Shown: positions 10,578 through 23,406, numbered from the stretch's first letter. The stretch is DNA of 64,000 nucleotides from Streptomyces koelreuteriae (GCF_018604545.1 NZ_CP075896.1:3038001-3102000), one strand, 5' to 3'. Notes: generated from the letters alone by a model not told the origin. Translations and numbers: made by a program.

Positions 10578-12526
10578 TCACGCTCCCTTCTTCGCACGTC
10601 GCTCGGTGGGCTGGGTCACCCGGTCGAGCATCAGGCCGAGGCAGACGATCGCCCCGCCGGCCACCAGACCGGTCGCCAGGTCGCCCTGGGCGAGGCCGAA
10701 GACCACGTCGTAGCCGAGCGCGCCACCGCCGACCAGGCCGCCGATGACGACGACGGCGAGGACCAGGACGAGGCCCTGGTTGACGGCGAGGAGCAGCGCC
10801 GGGCGGGCCAGCGGGAGCTGGACCTGCCGCAGCTGCTGCCAGCTGGTCGCGCCGAGCGAGCTGGAGGACTCCAGCGCGGCCGGGTCGACCTGGCGCAGGC
10901 CCTGGGTGGTGATGCGGACGACGGCCGGCAGCGCGTAGACGATCGCGGCCGCGACGGCCGGGGCGCGGCCGACGCCGAACAGGGCGACGACCGGGATCAG
11001 GTACACGAACTGCGGCATCGTCTGGAACACGTCGAGGACGGGACGCAGCAGCCGCTCCAGACGGTCGCTGCGGGCCGCCGCGATGCCGGTGGCGAAGCCG
11101 AGGACGAGGGTGACGGCGACGGCGGCGAGGACCTGCGACAGGGTGTCGAGGGAGGGCTTCCAGACGCCGAGGGCGCCGATCGCGGCCATGGCGAGGACGG
11201 CGGTGAGCGCGGTGCGCCAGGTGCCGATCACCCAGGCCAGGGCGGCGACGATCAGCAGCACCGACCACCAGGGCAGCCCTTGCAGGCCGTCGCGCATCGG
11301 GTCGAGGACCCAGGTGGTGAAGTGGCCGGCCCAGTCGGCGGTGCCGCCGATGACGGGGACGCCGGAGTAGAGATGCGCGGTCATCCAGTCGACCGCGCGG
11401 TTGACGGGCTCGGCGATGCCGACGACCCACGACTCGGGCCAGTCGAGCCGGCCGACGAGACGCCCGGCGACCGCCACGGCGGCGAAGGCGACCAGGGCGT
11501 ACAGCCAGCCGAGTCCCTGCCGGGGCTCCGGTTCGGCGCCGAGCCGCTCCCCCGCCGCGCCCGTGACGCGGTCCAGGACGACGGCCAGCAGCACGATCGG
11601 GATACCGGCGGCGAGCGCGGCACCGACGTCGACCGAGGCCAGCGCCTGGTAGACGCGGTCACCGAGACCGCCCGCGCCGATGACGGCCGCGATGACGGCC
11701 ATCGACAGCGCCATCATGATGGTCTGGTTGAGGCCGAGCAGGAGTTCCTTGCGGGCCAGCGGGATACGGGCCGTCAGCAGCCGCTGGCGCGCGGTGGAGC
11801 CGAGCGACTCGACCGCCTCCAGCACCTCCTTGTCGGCTCCGCGCAGACCGAGCGAGGTGAGCCGGGCCATGGGCGGGGCGGCGTAGATGACGGTGGCCAG
11901 GACGGCCGCCGGGACGCCGATGCCGAAGACCAGCACGACGGGCAGCAGATAGGCGAAGGCCGGGAGCACCTGCATGGTGTCCAGGACCGGGCGCAGGACG
12001 CGGTCCATCCGGTCGGAGAGCCCGGCGGCGAGCCCGAGCACTGCGCCCACGAGGACCGACGCGAGGACCGCGACGACCATCAGGGCGAGCGTCTGCATGG
12101 TCGGCACCCACATGCCGAGCAGGCCGCAGGCCAGGAACGCGACGCCCGTGCCGAGCGCGAGCCGGACGCCCGCGACGCGCCAGGCGACCAGCGCGCCGAG
12201 GGCCGTGACGCCCGCCCAGCCGACAGCCAGGAGGCCGAGGTAGACGGCTCGTACGGCGATGACGACGACATTGCTGACGTGGCCGAAGAAGTACAGGAAC
12301 AGCGGGTGGCTGTCGCGGTTGTCGATGATCCAGTCGCTGGCCTTGGCGAGCGGCTCGGAGAAGTCGACGGTCAGGGCGGTCGGCCAGCTGCCGCTCGCCC
12401 AGCGGGCGTTCGCCAGCGGCACGAGGATCGCGGCGGCCAGGGCGAGCAGCAGCAGCTTGCGGACGGCGGGGCTCTTGAGGAGGGCGGGCAGGCCCACGCG
12501 GGGCGGGGACGCGGTGATGGTCGCCA

Positions 12527-12527
<1 letters not shown>
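10578..12527 (-). CDS. Glycine betaine/choline ABC transporter, fused double permease
   Basis: 649 aa, about twice a usual ProW/OpuAB permease. Two complete BPD-type transmembrane domains lie in tandem. Each carries the ATPase-contact loop: LEAVESLGSTARQRLLTARIPLA in the first half and LESSSSLGATSWQQLRQVQLPLA in the second. A single chain can therefore supply both membrane half-channels. Start ATG 12527 overlaps the ATPase stop (ATGA) and has AAGGAGG 5 nt upstream. It pairs with the ATPase above and the lipoprotein below. Confidence 0.9.
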
Positions 12528-13644
<1,117 letters not shown>

Positions 13645-13648
<4 letters not shown>

Positions 13649-15177
13649 CGGTCACCACCGCCGATCAGCTCGGCGGCCTTCTCGCCGACCATGAGCACGC
13701 CGATCATGGGGTTCACGGTGGTCATGGTCGGGAACACGGAGGCGTCGGCGATGCGGATGCCCTCCAGGCCGCGGACGCGCAGCTCGGGGTCGACGACGGC
13801 GAGGCGGTCGTCGGCGTCGCCCATCTTGCAGGTGCCCGCGGGGTGGTAGACGGTGTGCGCGACCTTGCGGGCGTACTCGCTGATCTCCGCGTCGTCGGTC
13901 ACGTGCGGGCCGGGCGCCACCTCGCGCTTGAGCCAGCCTGCCAGCGGCTCGGTCTTGGCGATCTCACGGGCGATCTTGATGCCGTCGACGAGGGTCTGAC
14001 CGTCGTAGTCGTCCTCGTCGGTGAAGTACCGGAAGTCCAGGGCCGGCTTGACCTCGGGGTCGGCGCTGGTCAGGTAGAGCCGGCCGCGGCTCTTGGGCTT
14101 GGGGATGTTCGGGGTCATCGAGACGCCGAACTCGGGCCGCTGGTAGCCGAGGCGCTCCGGGTTGTCCGTGAAGGGGATCTGGTAGAAGTGGAACATCAGA
14201 TCGGGGTGCGGCTGTTCGGGGTCCCGGCGCACGAACAGGCCCGCGTCGGAGTCCATCGCGGAGTTCTCCGGGATGGGGCCGTTCGTCTCCCACACGATCA
14301 CCGACTCGGGGTGGTCGAGCAGGTTCTCACCGATGCCCGGCAGGTCGTGCGTCACGGGTATGCCGAGCTTCTCCAGGTCCGCCTTCGGGCCGATGCCGGA
14401 GTGCATCAGCAGCCGGGGCGAGTCGACCGCGCCGGCACAGAGCAGGACCTCATTGCGGGCCTTGACGAGGATCTCCTCGCCGTCCTTGGTGCGGACGTGC
14501 ACGCCCTCGGCGCGGTTGCCGTCCAGCTCCAGCTTGTACGCCCAGGTCTCCAGCAGGATCGTCAGGTTGGGCCGCTCGTCCATGACCGGGTGCAGATACG
14601 CCACCGACGCCGAGGAGCGCTTGTTGTTCTCGGGGTGGTAGGCGAGGTCGAAGAAGCCGACGCCCTCGGTGAACGGCTTCTTGTTGAAGCCCTCCACGCG
14701 CGGCACGTTCAGCGCCGCCTGCGCCGCGTCGACGAAGTCGCGGGCGATGGCGTTCCGGTCCTTCTCGTCGACCGGGACGACGTTGTTGAGCAGGCGTGCG
14801 AAGTACGCCTCCATCTGCACCGCGCCCCAGCCCTTGGCGCCGGCGGCCTCCCACTCGTCCCAGTCGGCCGGCAGCGGCTTGAAGGCGATGAGGGTGTTGT
14901 GCGAGGAGCAGCCGCCCAGGACCCGGGCGCGGCTGTGCCGGATATGCGAGTTTCCGCGTGGCTGCTCGGTGGTCGGGTAGTCGTAGTCGAGCTCGCCGCC
15001 CAGCAGGCCCATCCAGCGGCGCAGGGTCAGCACGTCGTCGCGGCCGACGTCGCTGGGGCCGCCCTCGATGACAGCGACGGTGACATCGGGGTTCTCGGTC
15101 AGACGGGAGGCAATGACGGAACCTGCGGTTCCGCCGCCTATCACGACATAGTCGTACTCATGACTGGTGTGGGACAT
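13645..15177 (-). CDS. GMC oxidoreductase, choline oxidase-like
   Basis: 510 aa. The N-terminal FAD motif [17 protein letters not shown] is at about residues 10-26. [12 protein letters not shown] matches the choline-oxidase segment in which a histidine covalently binds [16 protein letters not shown] and [10 protein letters not shown] near the C-terminus supply the catalytic His and Asn. Choline oxidase or dehydrogenase converts choline to betaine aldehyde. The neighbours, a betaine-aldehyde-dehydrogenase-like gene upstream and a betaine/choline transporter downstream, agree with osmoprotectant synthesis. GMC substrate specificity cannot be settled by eye. Confidence 0.87.
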
Positions 15178-15273
15178 GGCGTACTTGCTCCAGAGGGGTG
15201 AACCAGAGGGGACGAAGAATTCGGGCCCGAAGGGCGTGGGTGCGCGGGTGCGCGCGTGCGGGGGCGCGGGAGG

Positions 15274-16794
15274 TCAGCCCGCGAACCAGCGCACCGGCTT
15301 CGGGGCGAGGTTCTGGTAGACGTGCTTGGTCTCTCGGTACTCGGCGAGTCCGGCCGGGCCGAGCTCCCGGCCCACGCCGCTCTTGCCGAAACCGCCCCAC
15401 TCCGCCTGCGGCAGGTAGGGGTGGAAGTCGTTGATCCAGATCGTGCCGTGACGCAGCCGGCCGGCCACGCGCCGGGCGCGGCCCGCGTCGGAGGTCCAGA
15501 CACCGCCCGCGAGGCCGTACTCGGTGTCGTTGGCGAGGGTCACGGCCTCGTCCTCGGTGCGGAAGGTCTCGACGGTGAGGACCGGTCCGAAGACCTCCTC
15601 ACGGATGACCCGCATCTCGCGGTGGCAGTGGTCGAGGACGGTCGGCTCGTAGAAGTAGCCGTTCTCGGGGCGCTGCGGGGACGGCTCGGGGCGCTTGCCG
15701 CCGGAGCGCAGCACCGCGCCCTCCTTGAGGGCGGACTCGACGTACATCTCGACCTTGTCGCGCTGCTGCTCGGAGACGAGCGGGCCACACTCGACGCCGT
15801 CCTCGGTGCCGCGGCCGAGGCGGATCTTCTCGGCGCGCCGGGCCAGTTCGGCGACGAAGCGGTCCCGGACCGACTCCTCGATGATGAGGCGGGCGCCGGC
15901 CGAGCAGACCTGGCCGCTGTGGATGAAGGCGGCGTTGAGGGCCTGGTCGACGGCGGTGTCGAAGCCCTCCTCAGTGGCGCAGGCGTCGGCGAAGACCACG
16001 TTGGGGTTCTTGCCGCCGAGTTCCAGGGCGACCTTCTTGACGCCGGGCGCGGCGGCCTGGGCGACCTTGGTGCCGCTGACCAGACCGCCGGTGAAGGAGA
16101 CCAGGTCGACGTCGGGGTGCTCGGACAGGCGCGCGCCGACCGAGTGGCCGGGGCCGGTGACGATGTTGGCGACGCCGGCGGGCAGCCCGGCCTCGACCAG
16201 CAGCTCGATGACGGCGATGGTCGTCATCGGGGTGATCTCGCTCGGCTTGATGACGAAGGTGTTGCCCGCCGCGAGCGCCGGGGCGATCTTCCAGCTGGCC
16301 TGCAGCAGCGGATAGTTCCAGGGCGTGATCATCGCGCAGACGCCGAGGGGCTCGTGCACGACGACGCTGTGGACGTCGGGCGAGCCCGCGTCCACGACCC
16401 GGCCCGGGGCCTCGCCGGCGACCAGGTCGGCGAAGTAGCGGAAGGCGTCGGCGACACAGTCGATGTCGACGCGGCCCTCCTCGACGGTCTTGCCCGCGTC
16501 CTGGGCCTCCAGCCGCCCGAGCTCCTCGCGGTCGCGCACCAGCAGGTCGGCGACGCGCCTCAGCAGCGCGGCGCGCTCGGCGACGGGCGTGCGGGGCCAG
16601 TCGCCCTCGTCGAAGGCGCGCCGGGCGGCGGCGATCGCCAGGTCGGTGTCTTTCTCGTCGCCCTCCGCGACCACGGCGAACGGCAGCGCGTCCGCGGGGT
16701 CGAGGATCTCCCGGGTGGAGCCGGAGACGGCCGCACGCCACTCCCCTCCCGCGTGGATGGTGCTGCGCGCCTGAAGTACGTTGCTTTCCGCCAT
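15274..16794 (-). CDS. betB: Betaine-aldehyde dehydrogenase-like (ALDH family)
   Basis: 506 aa, normal length. MITPWNYPLLQASWKIAPALAAGN is the NAD-binding entry of the ALDH fold. The catalytic Glu is in LELGGKNPN and the catalytic Cys in SGQVCSAGAR; FGPVLTVETF and PQAEWGGFGKSGVGRELG complete the family pattern. It would oxidise betaine aldehyde to glycine betaine, following the choline-oxidase-like enzyme 96 nt downstream. First gene of the five-gene minus-strand unit. The intergenic region upstream holds direct repeats that may be regulatory. Confidence 0.87.
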   Translation of the reverse strand: MAESNVLQARSTIHAGGEWRAAVSGSTREILDPADALPFAVVAEGDEKDTDLAIAAARRAFDEGDWPRTPVAERAALLRRVADLLVRDREELGRLEAQDAGKTVEEGRVDIDCVADAFRYFADLVAGEAPGRVVDAGSPDVHSVVVHEPLGVCAMITPWNYPLLQASWKIAPALAAGNTFVIKPSEITPMTTIAVIELLVEAGLPAGVANIVTGPGHSVGARLSEHPDVDLVSFTGGLVSGTKVAQAAAPGVKKVALELGGKNPNVVFADACATEEGFDTAVDQALNAAFIHSGQVCSAGARLIIEESVRDRFVAELARRAEKIRLGRGTEDGVECGPLVSEQQRDKVEMYVESALKEGAVLRSGGKRPEPSPQRPENGYFYEPTVLDHCHREMRVIREEVFGPVLTVETFRTEDEAVTLANDTEYGLAGGVWTSDAGRARRVAGRLRHGTIWINDFHPYLPQAEWGGFGKSGVGRELGPAGLAEYRETKHVYQNLAPKPVRWFAG

Positions 16795-16830
16795 GACCGC
16801 TTTCGCCTTCCGTTCCTGATCAGCGCCCTT

Positions 16831-16921
16831 GTGTCACACACGTGTCACTAAGAGACCGAGTGCGCCTGCCCTCACCCTCCCGATGCATGCACGATCCATG
16901 GCCGAAAGTGCGCTGTGTCAC
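16831..16921. promoter_or_regulatory. GTGTCAC direct repeats upstream of the choline/betaine operon
   Basis: GTGTCAC occurs at 16831-16837 and 16842-16848, exactly 11 bp apart (same face of the helix), and again at 16915-16921. The first pair lies 37-54 nt upstream of the betB start. No adjacent regulator gene was found, so the binding protein is unknown. Confidence 0.35.
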
Positions 16922-16974
16922 TGAAGATGCGGTCAAACACGGGCGAACCACCCGCCGATCAGGGACGGCTGACG

Positions 16975-17559
16975 TCAAGTCGTCCGAGGTCGGAAGCCCT
17001 CCGGCGGGTCCTCGCCCACCCTCCCGTCCACGGCCTCGCGTATGAGGTCGGCGTGGCCGACATGGCGCGCGTACTCCTCGATGAGATCGGCCAGCAGGCG
17101 CCGTACGTTCGGCGACCGGCCGTCCCGGGTCGTGAAGGCGGCGAGGCGGCCGGCGTCGCTCCCCGCGAGCACCTCCCGCAGATTCACCCGGGACCGCAGC
17201 ACGGCCTCCGTCCACAGCGCGTACAACCGCTCCGGCGGGTCCCCGGCGGCCGAGCTCCACTCCCAGTCCGGCTCCGCGTCCCAGTCCACCGCGTCCCACG
17301 GCGGGGCGGGCTCCCTCCCCAGCAGCCGCACGGACAGGTAGTGGTCCTCGATCAGGGCGAGATGCTTGAGCAGCCCGCCCAGCGTGACGGCCGAGGAGGC
17401 CACCCGCGCGCTCAGGCCGGCCGCGTCCAGGCCCTCGCACTTCCAGGCGAACGTCCTGCGCTGGCGCTCCAGGGAGCCGACCAGCGTCTCGGCCTCGTCG
17501 CCCGCGATCGGCGGCTCCAGCGGCACGTCCGCCACGTCCCGTTCCACGTCCGGTGTCAT
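16975..17559 (-). CDS. DinB/DUF664 family protein
   Basis: 194 aa. The DinB-like four-helix bundle pattern is recognisable from residues about 25 onward: LVGSLERQRRTFAWKCEGLD, LGGLLKHLALIEDHYL with a metal-ligand histidine, and LIEEYARHVGHADLIREAVDG with the last histidines. Actinobacterial DUF664 proteins are often mycothiol-dependent transferase-like; a specific reaction is not established here. ATG 17559 is the first codon before the homologous region. It sits alone between mdh and the betaine locus. Confidence 0.8.
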   Translation of the reverse strand: MTPDVERDVADVPLEPPIAGDEAETLVGSLERQRRTFAWKCEGLDAAGLSARVASSAVTLGGLLKHLALIEDHYLSVRLLGREPAPPWDAVDWDAEPDWEWSSAAGDPPERLYALWTEAVLRSRVNLREVLAGSDAGRLAAFTTRDGRSPNVRRLLADLIEEYARHVGHADLIREAVDGRVGEDPPEGFRPRTT

Positions 17560-17604
17560 GCCGCGAAGACTACGACCGGGGTCTGACAACGCGGAAAGCA
17601 CGCA

Positions 17605-17636
17605 GGCCCCGTACCGGTCGGTTCCGGTACGGGGCC
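17605..17636. terminator. Strong hairpin downstream of mdh
   Basis: A perfect 13-bp stem (17605-17617 with 17624-17636) around a TCGGTT loop lies 19 nt beyond the mdh stop. There is no long T-tract, as is common in Streptomyces. Confidence 0.7.
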
Positions 17637-17654
17637 CGCGTGGAGAGGCTCGGG

Positions 17655-19027
<1,373 letters not shown>

Positions 19028-20404
19028 CTACTCCGTGCAGCCCTTCTGGCCCGAGGCCAGGGTCGCGCAGGCCTTGGCGTCGGCGGCGTTCTTCACGGCG
19101 ACCATCGGGGTGTAGGCGATCGCGTCACCGGCGACGGTGATGCTGCCGGTCTGCTTCGCCTTGCCCGCGCTGATCTCGACCTCGTCGCCCTGGGTCGCCT
19201 GGGTGACACGGCCCCAGGCCGCCTTGCAGGTCTCGCTGTAGCGGACCTCCACGACGGTGGTGCCGACGGTCGCGGTCTGCGCCGTGGTCACCAGGTCACC
19301 GCTGCATCCCATGCTCTCGGCGTCCTTGCCGGTGCAGCTCTCGCCGCTGCACTTCACACCGGGCGGCAGGTCCGGGTTCGTGGTGGCGCTCGGCTTGGGC
19401 GACTTGGCGCCGCCCTTGGCCTCGTCGTCGCCACCGCCACCGGTGAGGTAGAACGCGCCGGCGATCACCACGAGCACGCCCACGACACCCGCGACGAAGG
19501 TCACGGTCCGCCGCTTGCCCCCGGCGGGTCCCTTCGAGCGGTCCTGGTCAGCGCCCTGCGGCGACCGGTGCTGCGAGCCCGCGCCCGCACCCGGCGTCCG
19601 CGCGGGCCCGTCGGGCGACCCCGCGGGAGTACCGCCGCCCGCACCGGGCCGGGCCCCGAGGCCGCTGCCCGCGCCGACGCCGGTGCCGGTGCCGGTGCCG
19701 GTGCCGGTGCCGGTGCCGGTGCCGGTGGAGCGTCCGCCCGACGGTGACGGCCCCTGGTATCCGGCGAGGCCCCACGAGTTGACCTCGGGCGCACCGCCCC
19801 GGCCGCCGTCCTCCCGCGCACCACCGCTGGTGGAGGAGTCCTGGACCTCGGGCGCCGTCGGCTGCGGCGGCACGGTCGGGGACACCCCGGCCGGCCCCGC
19901 GATACCCGGCGTGACCGTGGCACTGCCGCTCCTGCGGGCGGGCTTGTCGTCACCCCCGGACGCCGACTTGCCCGAAGCGGACGTGCCGCCGGAGGCTCTC
20001 GTGCCGCCGCTCTTGGATCCGGTGCTCTTGGAGCCGGCCGACGGGTCGCCGAAGTCCTGGCCGCCGAACTCCCCGAGCGCGGCGCGCGCCTGGGAGATCC
20101 GTATGGCCTCCATCGTCATGTCGTGCCGCATCTCCGAGCGGCTCCAGGCGCGCTCGGCGAGCTCCCACATGGTGGTCAGGTGCAACGGGTTGGTCCCGGT
20201 CACCTCGGCCAGCGCCACGATCGCGCCCTTGGGCGCGAGCAGCCGGCCGTTCAGATATCGCTCCCACGACGTCTTGCTGTAGCCCGTGCGGTCCGCGATC
20301 GACGCGATGCTCAGACCACTGCGGTCCACGAGCCTGCGCAGCTGGCTGGTGAACTCCCTGATCTGTGGATCGAGCTCCTCCGGCAAGGCCTTCCAACGAG
20401 GCAT
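19028..20404 (-). CDS. HTH (XRE-like) single-pass membrane protein with DUF2690-like C-terminus
   Basis: 458 aa. Residues about 15-75 form a helix-turn-helix (IASIADRTGYSKTSWERYLNGR). Residues 110-300 are low complexity, rich in Ser, Gly, Pro and Thr, and include a (Thr-Gly)n tract coded by a hexanucleotide repeat. A single membrane segment VTFVAGVVGVLVVIAGAFYL follows, then an exported domain with six or more cysteines resembling DUF2690 (CSGESCTGKDAESMGC and others). The layout suggests a membrane-anchored regulator with an outside sensory domain. Function unknown. Start ATG 20404 agrees with the HTH start. Confidence 0.82.
   Translation of the reverse strand: MPRWKALPEELDPQIREFTSQLRRLVDRSGLSIASIADRTGYSKTSWERYLNGRLLAPKGAIVALAEVTGTNPLHLTTMWELAERAWSRSEMRHDMTMEAIRISQARAALGEFGGQDFGDPSAGSKSTGSKSGGTRASGGTSASGKSASGGDDKPARRSGSATVTPGIAGPAGVSPTVPPQPTAPEVQDSSTSGGAREDGGRGGAPEVNSWGLAGYQGPSPSGGRSTGTGTGTGTGTGTGTGVGAGSGLGARPGAGGGTPAGSPDGPARTPGAGAGSQHRSPQGADQDRSKGPAGGKRRTVTFVAGVVGVLVVIAGAFYLTGGGGDDEAKGGAKSPKPSATTNPDLPPGVKCSGESCTGKDAESMGCSGDLVTTAQTATVGTTVVEVRYSETCKAAWGRVTQATQGDEVEISAGKAKQTGSITVAGDAIAYTPMVAVKNAADAKACATLASGQKGCTE
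19679..19726. repeat. Eight perfect GCCGGT hexanucleotide repeats inside the HTH-DUF2690 gene
   Basis: Eight tandem copies of the 6-bp unit. On the coding strand they specify alternating Thr-Gly in the linker before the membrane segment. Copy-number change stays in frame, so the linker length can vary without breaking the gene. Confidence 0.9.
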
Positions 20405-20771
20405 TGCTTCCCCCCTCTTCCCCCCGGTCGTGCTGATATTTCCCGCGCTGTTCGCCCCGCGCGTTGGCGGCCTTGGCCGAGTCCCCGTTCTGGTTACCCA
20501 CAGGGATGCGCAACCTCAGGATCTCAGTTCCCTGACCGGGGGCGCACAGAAGCACGGTGACCGCGCGCGATACACCCGGGACCGTCCCGATTGTCCACGC
20601 CAACCCCGTTGCCGCACCACTTCGTACGGAATCCGCCAGAGGAAGTACCGGAACCGTCACTTCCGTGCCACAGCGTACTGACAGCCGTTGAACGGGCCGT
20701 CGGCCGTACCGGAGGGTGATGCGTGGCGGCGGCCCGTCCTTCCTCGGGGGAGAGGACGGACCGCCGTCCGG
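20405..20771. other. Intergenic region upstream of the HTH-DUF2690 gene
   Basis: 367 bp with no credible gene. It should hold the promoter of the HTH-DUF2690 gene (no clear boxes identified) and contains the folD-DUF3017 terminator at 20727-20766. Confidence 0.55.
20727..20766 (-). terminator. Hairpin after the folD-DUF3017 unit
   Basis: 20727-20740 pairs with 20753-20766 (13 of 14 positions, one mismatch) 6 nt past the DUF3017 stop. Confidence 0.6.
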
Positions 20772-21569
20772 TCAGTCGCTGGTGACCGTGAAGTGCAGCG
20801 TGTCCTTCAGGAACGGAATCTTCAGCAACGGGTCCGGCTGCGCCATCAGCGCCAGCAGGACGATCACCAGGCCCAGCACGCCGCAGGTGACGATGTCCGT
20901 GAAGCGGGAGCGGACGGCGAGCATGCCGACGTCCGGCAGCAGCCAGCGCATCACACCGCTGCCCAGCAGGGCGAAGCCGATCAGCAGCGTCCCGATCCGG
21001 AACTGGTCGAAGGCGGTCACCAGCAGCCCGAGACCCACGAGCCCCAGCACGACGAGCACGGGCCACTGCCGCACCGGAGCGGGCGCGTCCCCGGACACGG
21101 CCCGGCCGCCGCCCTCGGGCCGCGCGGTGTCCTTGGTGAAGAGCGGGAACCGCCGGGTGACCCGGCGCGGCCGCCCCTCGGCGTCGGGCGCGCTGACCGG
21201 GTCCCGGACGGTGAGATCGTCCTCACCCGCTTCCGGCTCACCCGACTTGCCCGACTCATCTGATTCGCGCGATTCATCCGACTCGGCCCGTTCGGCCGGA
21301 GCGCTCGCGCCGGCCTGCGCGTCCGGCTCGGCCGAAGCGACCTGCTCGGCCGAAGCGACCCGCTCGTCCGCCTCGCCCGAAGCATTCGGGCCGCCCTGCC
21401 CGTTCTCGGCACCTCGTCCGGCCCGCGCGCCGCGAGCGGTCGCCTCGGTGCCCTCCGCACTCCTGCCGGCCGGGGCGCTCTCCGTGCTCAGGCCGCTCCG
21501 CGCGGCCGGGGCGCCTTCCACGCCCCCGCCGCGTGCCGCCGCGCCGCGTGCGCTCCGCTCAGCCGACAC
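20772..21569 (-). CDS. DUF3017 membrane protein
   Basis: 265 aa. The N-terminal 130 residues are charged, low-complexity and Ala/Ser/Glu-rich. The C-terminal part has three membrane segments ([57 protein letters not shown]). GTG 21569 has GGAG 5 nt upstream and overlaps the end of folD by 11 nt, so the two are coupled. An in-frame ATG at 21611 would overlap folD by more than 50 nt. Function unknown; a folD neighbour in other streptomycetes as far as I recall. Confidence 0.8.
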   Translation of the reverse strand: MSAERSARGAAARGGGVEGAPAARSGLSTESAPAGRSAEGTEATARGARAGRGAENGQGGPNASGEADERVASAEQVASAEPDAQAGASAPAERAESDESRESDESGKSGEPEAGEDDLTVRDPVSAPDAEGRPRRVTRRFPLFTKDTARPEGGGRAVSGDAPAPVRQWPVLVVLGLVGLGLLVTAFDQFRIGTLLIGFALLGSGVMRWLLPDVGMLAVRSRFTDIVTCGVLGLVIVLLALMAQPDPLLKIPFLKDTLHFTVTSD

Positions 21570-22413
21570 TGCGCTCCGCCGCCTCGACCACGTTGACGAG
21601 AAGCTGGGCACGGGTCATCGGGCCGACTCCGCCGGGGTTCGGGGAGATCCAGCCGGCGACCTCGGCCACGTCGGGGTGGACATCGCCCACGATCTTGCCC
21701 TCGGCGCTGCGGGAGACGCCGACGTCGAGGACGGCCGCGCCCGGCTTGACGTCCTCGGCGCGGATCAGATGGGCGGAACCGGCCGCGGCGACGATGATGT
21801 CCGCGCGCTTGAGGTGCGCCGACAGATCACGCGTGCCGGTGTGGCACTGGGTGACGGTCGCGTTCTCGCTGCGGCGGGTGAGCAGCAGCGGCATCGGGCG
21901 GCCGATGGTCACGCCCCGGCCGACCACGACGACCTCCGCGCCCTTGATCTCCACGCCGTAGCGGCGCAGCAGGGTCAGCACGCCGTTCGGGGTGCAGGGC
22001 AGCGGGGCCGGCTCGTTCAGGACGAGGCGGCCGAGGTTCATGGGGTGGAGCCCGTCCGCGTCCTTGTCCGGGTCCATCAGTTCGAGGATGCGGTTCTCGT
22101 CGATGCCCTTGGGGAGCGGCAGTTGCACGATGTACCCGGTGCAGGCCGGGTCCTCGTTCAGTTCGCGGACGGCCGCCTCGATCTCCTCCTGCGTCGCTGT
22201 CGCGGGCAGCTCACGCTGGATCGAGGCGATACCGACCTGTGCACAGTCACGGTGCTTGCCGGCGACGTACTTCTGGCTGCCGGGGTCGTCCCCGACCAGG
22301 ATCGTGCCGAGGCCGGGCGTGACGCCCTTCTCCTTCAGCGCCGCCACGCGGGCGGTCAGATCGGACTTGATCGCGGCTGCGGTGGCCTTGCCATCGAGAA
22401 TCTGGGCGGTCAT
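21559..22413 (-). CDS. folD: Bifunctional methylenetetrahydrofolate dehydrogenase/cyclohydrolase
   Basis: 284 aa, standard length. [17 protein letters not shown] carries the catalytic Tyr/Lys pair. [13 protein letters not shown] and [17 protein letters not shown] follow (the latter is the NADP-binding turn; many homologues have VGRSNIVGKP-like sequences). [14 protein letters not shown] is near the end. It converts 5,10-methylene-THF to 10-formyl-THF, the cofactor used by PurN and PurH encoded about 20 kb away in this window. ATG 22413 starts a normal [13 protein letters not shown]-terminus. Confidence 0.97.
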   Translation of the reverse strand: MTAQILDGKATAAAIKSDLTARVAALKEKGVTPGLGTILVGDDPGSQKYVAGKHRDCAQVGIASIQRELPATATQEEIEAAVRELNEDPACTGYIVQLPLPKGIDENRILELMDPDKDADGLHPMNLGRLVLNEPAPLPCTPNGVLTLLRRYGVEIKGAEVVVVGRGVTIGRPMPLLLTRRSENATVTQCHTGTRDLSAHLKRADIIVAAAGSAHLIRAEDVKPGAAVLDVGVSRSAEGKIVGDVHPDVAEVAGWISPNPGGVGPMTRAQLLVNVVEAAERSVG

Positions 22414-22508
22414 GGCCCCATCCTCGCGGATGACCCGCCCACGGTTCCAATCCGGCCACAATCCGGGCACCGGGGGCCGCTCCTCCCGTATCCGCCCATG
22501 ATCAGCGA

Positions 22509-22526
22509 TGTTGCACTTGCACAACA
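22509..22526. promoter_or_regulatory. Inverted repeat in the folD divergent promoter region
   Basis: TGTTG-8 nt-CAACA (22509-22513 / 22522-22526) lies in the 278-bp region between folD and the plus-strand membrane protein gene. It is a possible operator; no known factor was matched. Confidence 0.25.
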
Positions 22527-22691
22527 CATCGGGAATGCGGCTGGACAAGCCCGTCACCGGTGCAGAACGATGACATGACAAGTGCCGCGGGCAGTTCAAC
22601 GGGGGGACGGTCGCAATACGAAGTACTTCTCCTCCGTGCGGATGACCCGCGTCGTCCCCGCACTCGAAACATCAACGGAGGAAAGTCAGCC

Positions 22692-23273
22692 ATGAGCTAC
22701 GGCGACCCGAACAACCCCTACGGCGCTCCCCAGGGGCAGCAGCCGCAGCAGCCGGGCTACGGCTACCCGCAGCAGCAGGGCCAGGCGCCCGGCTACGGCT
22801 ACCCGCAGGCCCCTCCGGTCTCCCCCTACGGCGGCGGCCCCGCCGCGCCGACCACGATGCCGGGCTCGGTGAGCGCGGCCCGGGTGATGACGTGGGTGAT
22901 CGTCGGTCTGCAGGTCGTCGCCGTGGCGATCCTCGCCTTCGCCGCCGCGGCCATCAACGCCGCGAAGGACGACGAGTCCCTCCAGGACAACACCGCCTTC
23001 CAGGACCTGGTCGGCCAGTCGACCGGCCTGATCTGGGGCTACGTGGTGTTCGGCCTGGCCTGGCTGGTGTTCGCGGCCGTCCTGGCGACGAAGTTCAAGA
23101 ACGGCGGCAACGGCGCCCGGATCACCATCCTGGTCTTCGCCATCGTCACGGCCGTCCTCGGCATCTACCCGTTCGTCATCATGGGCCTGGTGCACACCGT
23201 CCTGGGCATCCTGGTCGCGGTGTTCGTCGGCAACGCCAACGGCAAGGCCTGGTTCAACCGCCCCCGTTACTGA
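22692..23273 (+). CDS. Small membrane protein with Gly/Pro/Gln/Tyr-rich N-terminus
   Basis: 193 aa. The first 60 residues are disordered, with repeats of the type PGYGYPQ. They are followed by membrane segments VMTWVIVGLQVVAVAILAFAAAAI, GLIWGYVVFGLAWLVFAAVLA, ITILVFAIVTAVLGIYPFVI and VHTVLGILVAVFVG. ATG 22692 is preceded by GGAGGAAAG. Cytosolic Gly/Tyr-rich tails of this sort are common in actinobacterial envelope proteins. Function unknown. A hairpin lies after the stop. Confidence 0.8.
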   Translation: MSYGDPNNPYGAPQGQQPQQPGYGYPQQQGQAPGYGYPQAPPVSPYGGGPAAPTTMPGSVSAARVMTWVIVGLQVVAVAILAFAAAAINAAKDDESLQDNTAFQDLVGQSTGLIWGYVVFGLAWLVFAAVLATKFKNGGNGARITILVFAIVTAVLGIYPFVIMGLVHTVLGILVAVFVGNANGKAWFNRPRY

Positions 23274-23315
23274 ACCGCCCCCGGCGGGCGGACCAGTTCA
23301 CGCCAATCACTTCCA

Positions 23316-23353
23316 AGGGCCGTGTCTCACCCGTACGAGGGGGGCACGGCCCT
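23316..23353 (+). terminator. Hairpin after the small membrane protein gene
   Basis: AGGGCCGTG (23316-23324) pairs with CACGGCCCT (23345-23353), 9 bp with a 20-nt loop, before the next plus-strand gene. Confidence 0.5.
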
Positions 23354-23406
23354 GGTGCGTCGCCCTAGTCTGACGGTGGTAGCTGTGCAGGCACGGGGAG
23401 AGCACC

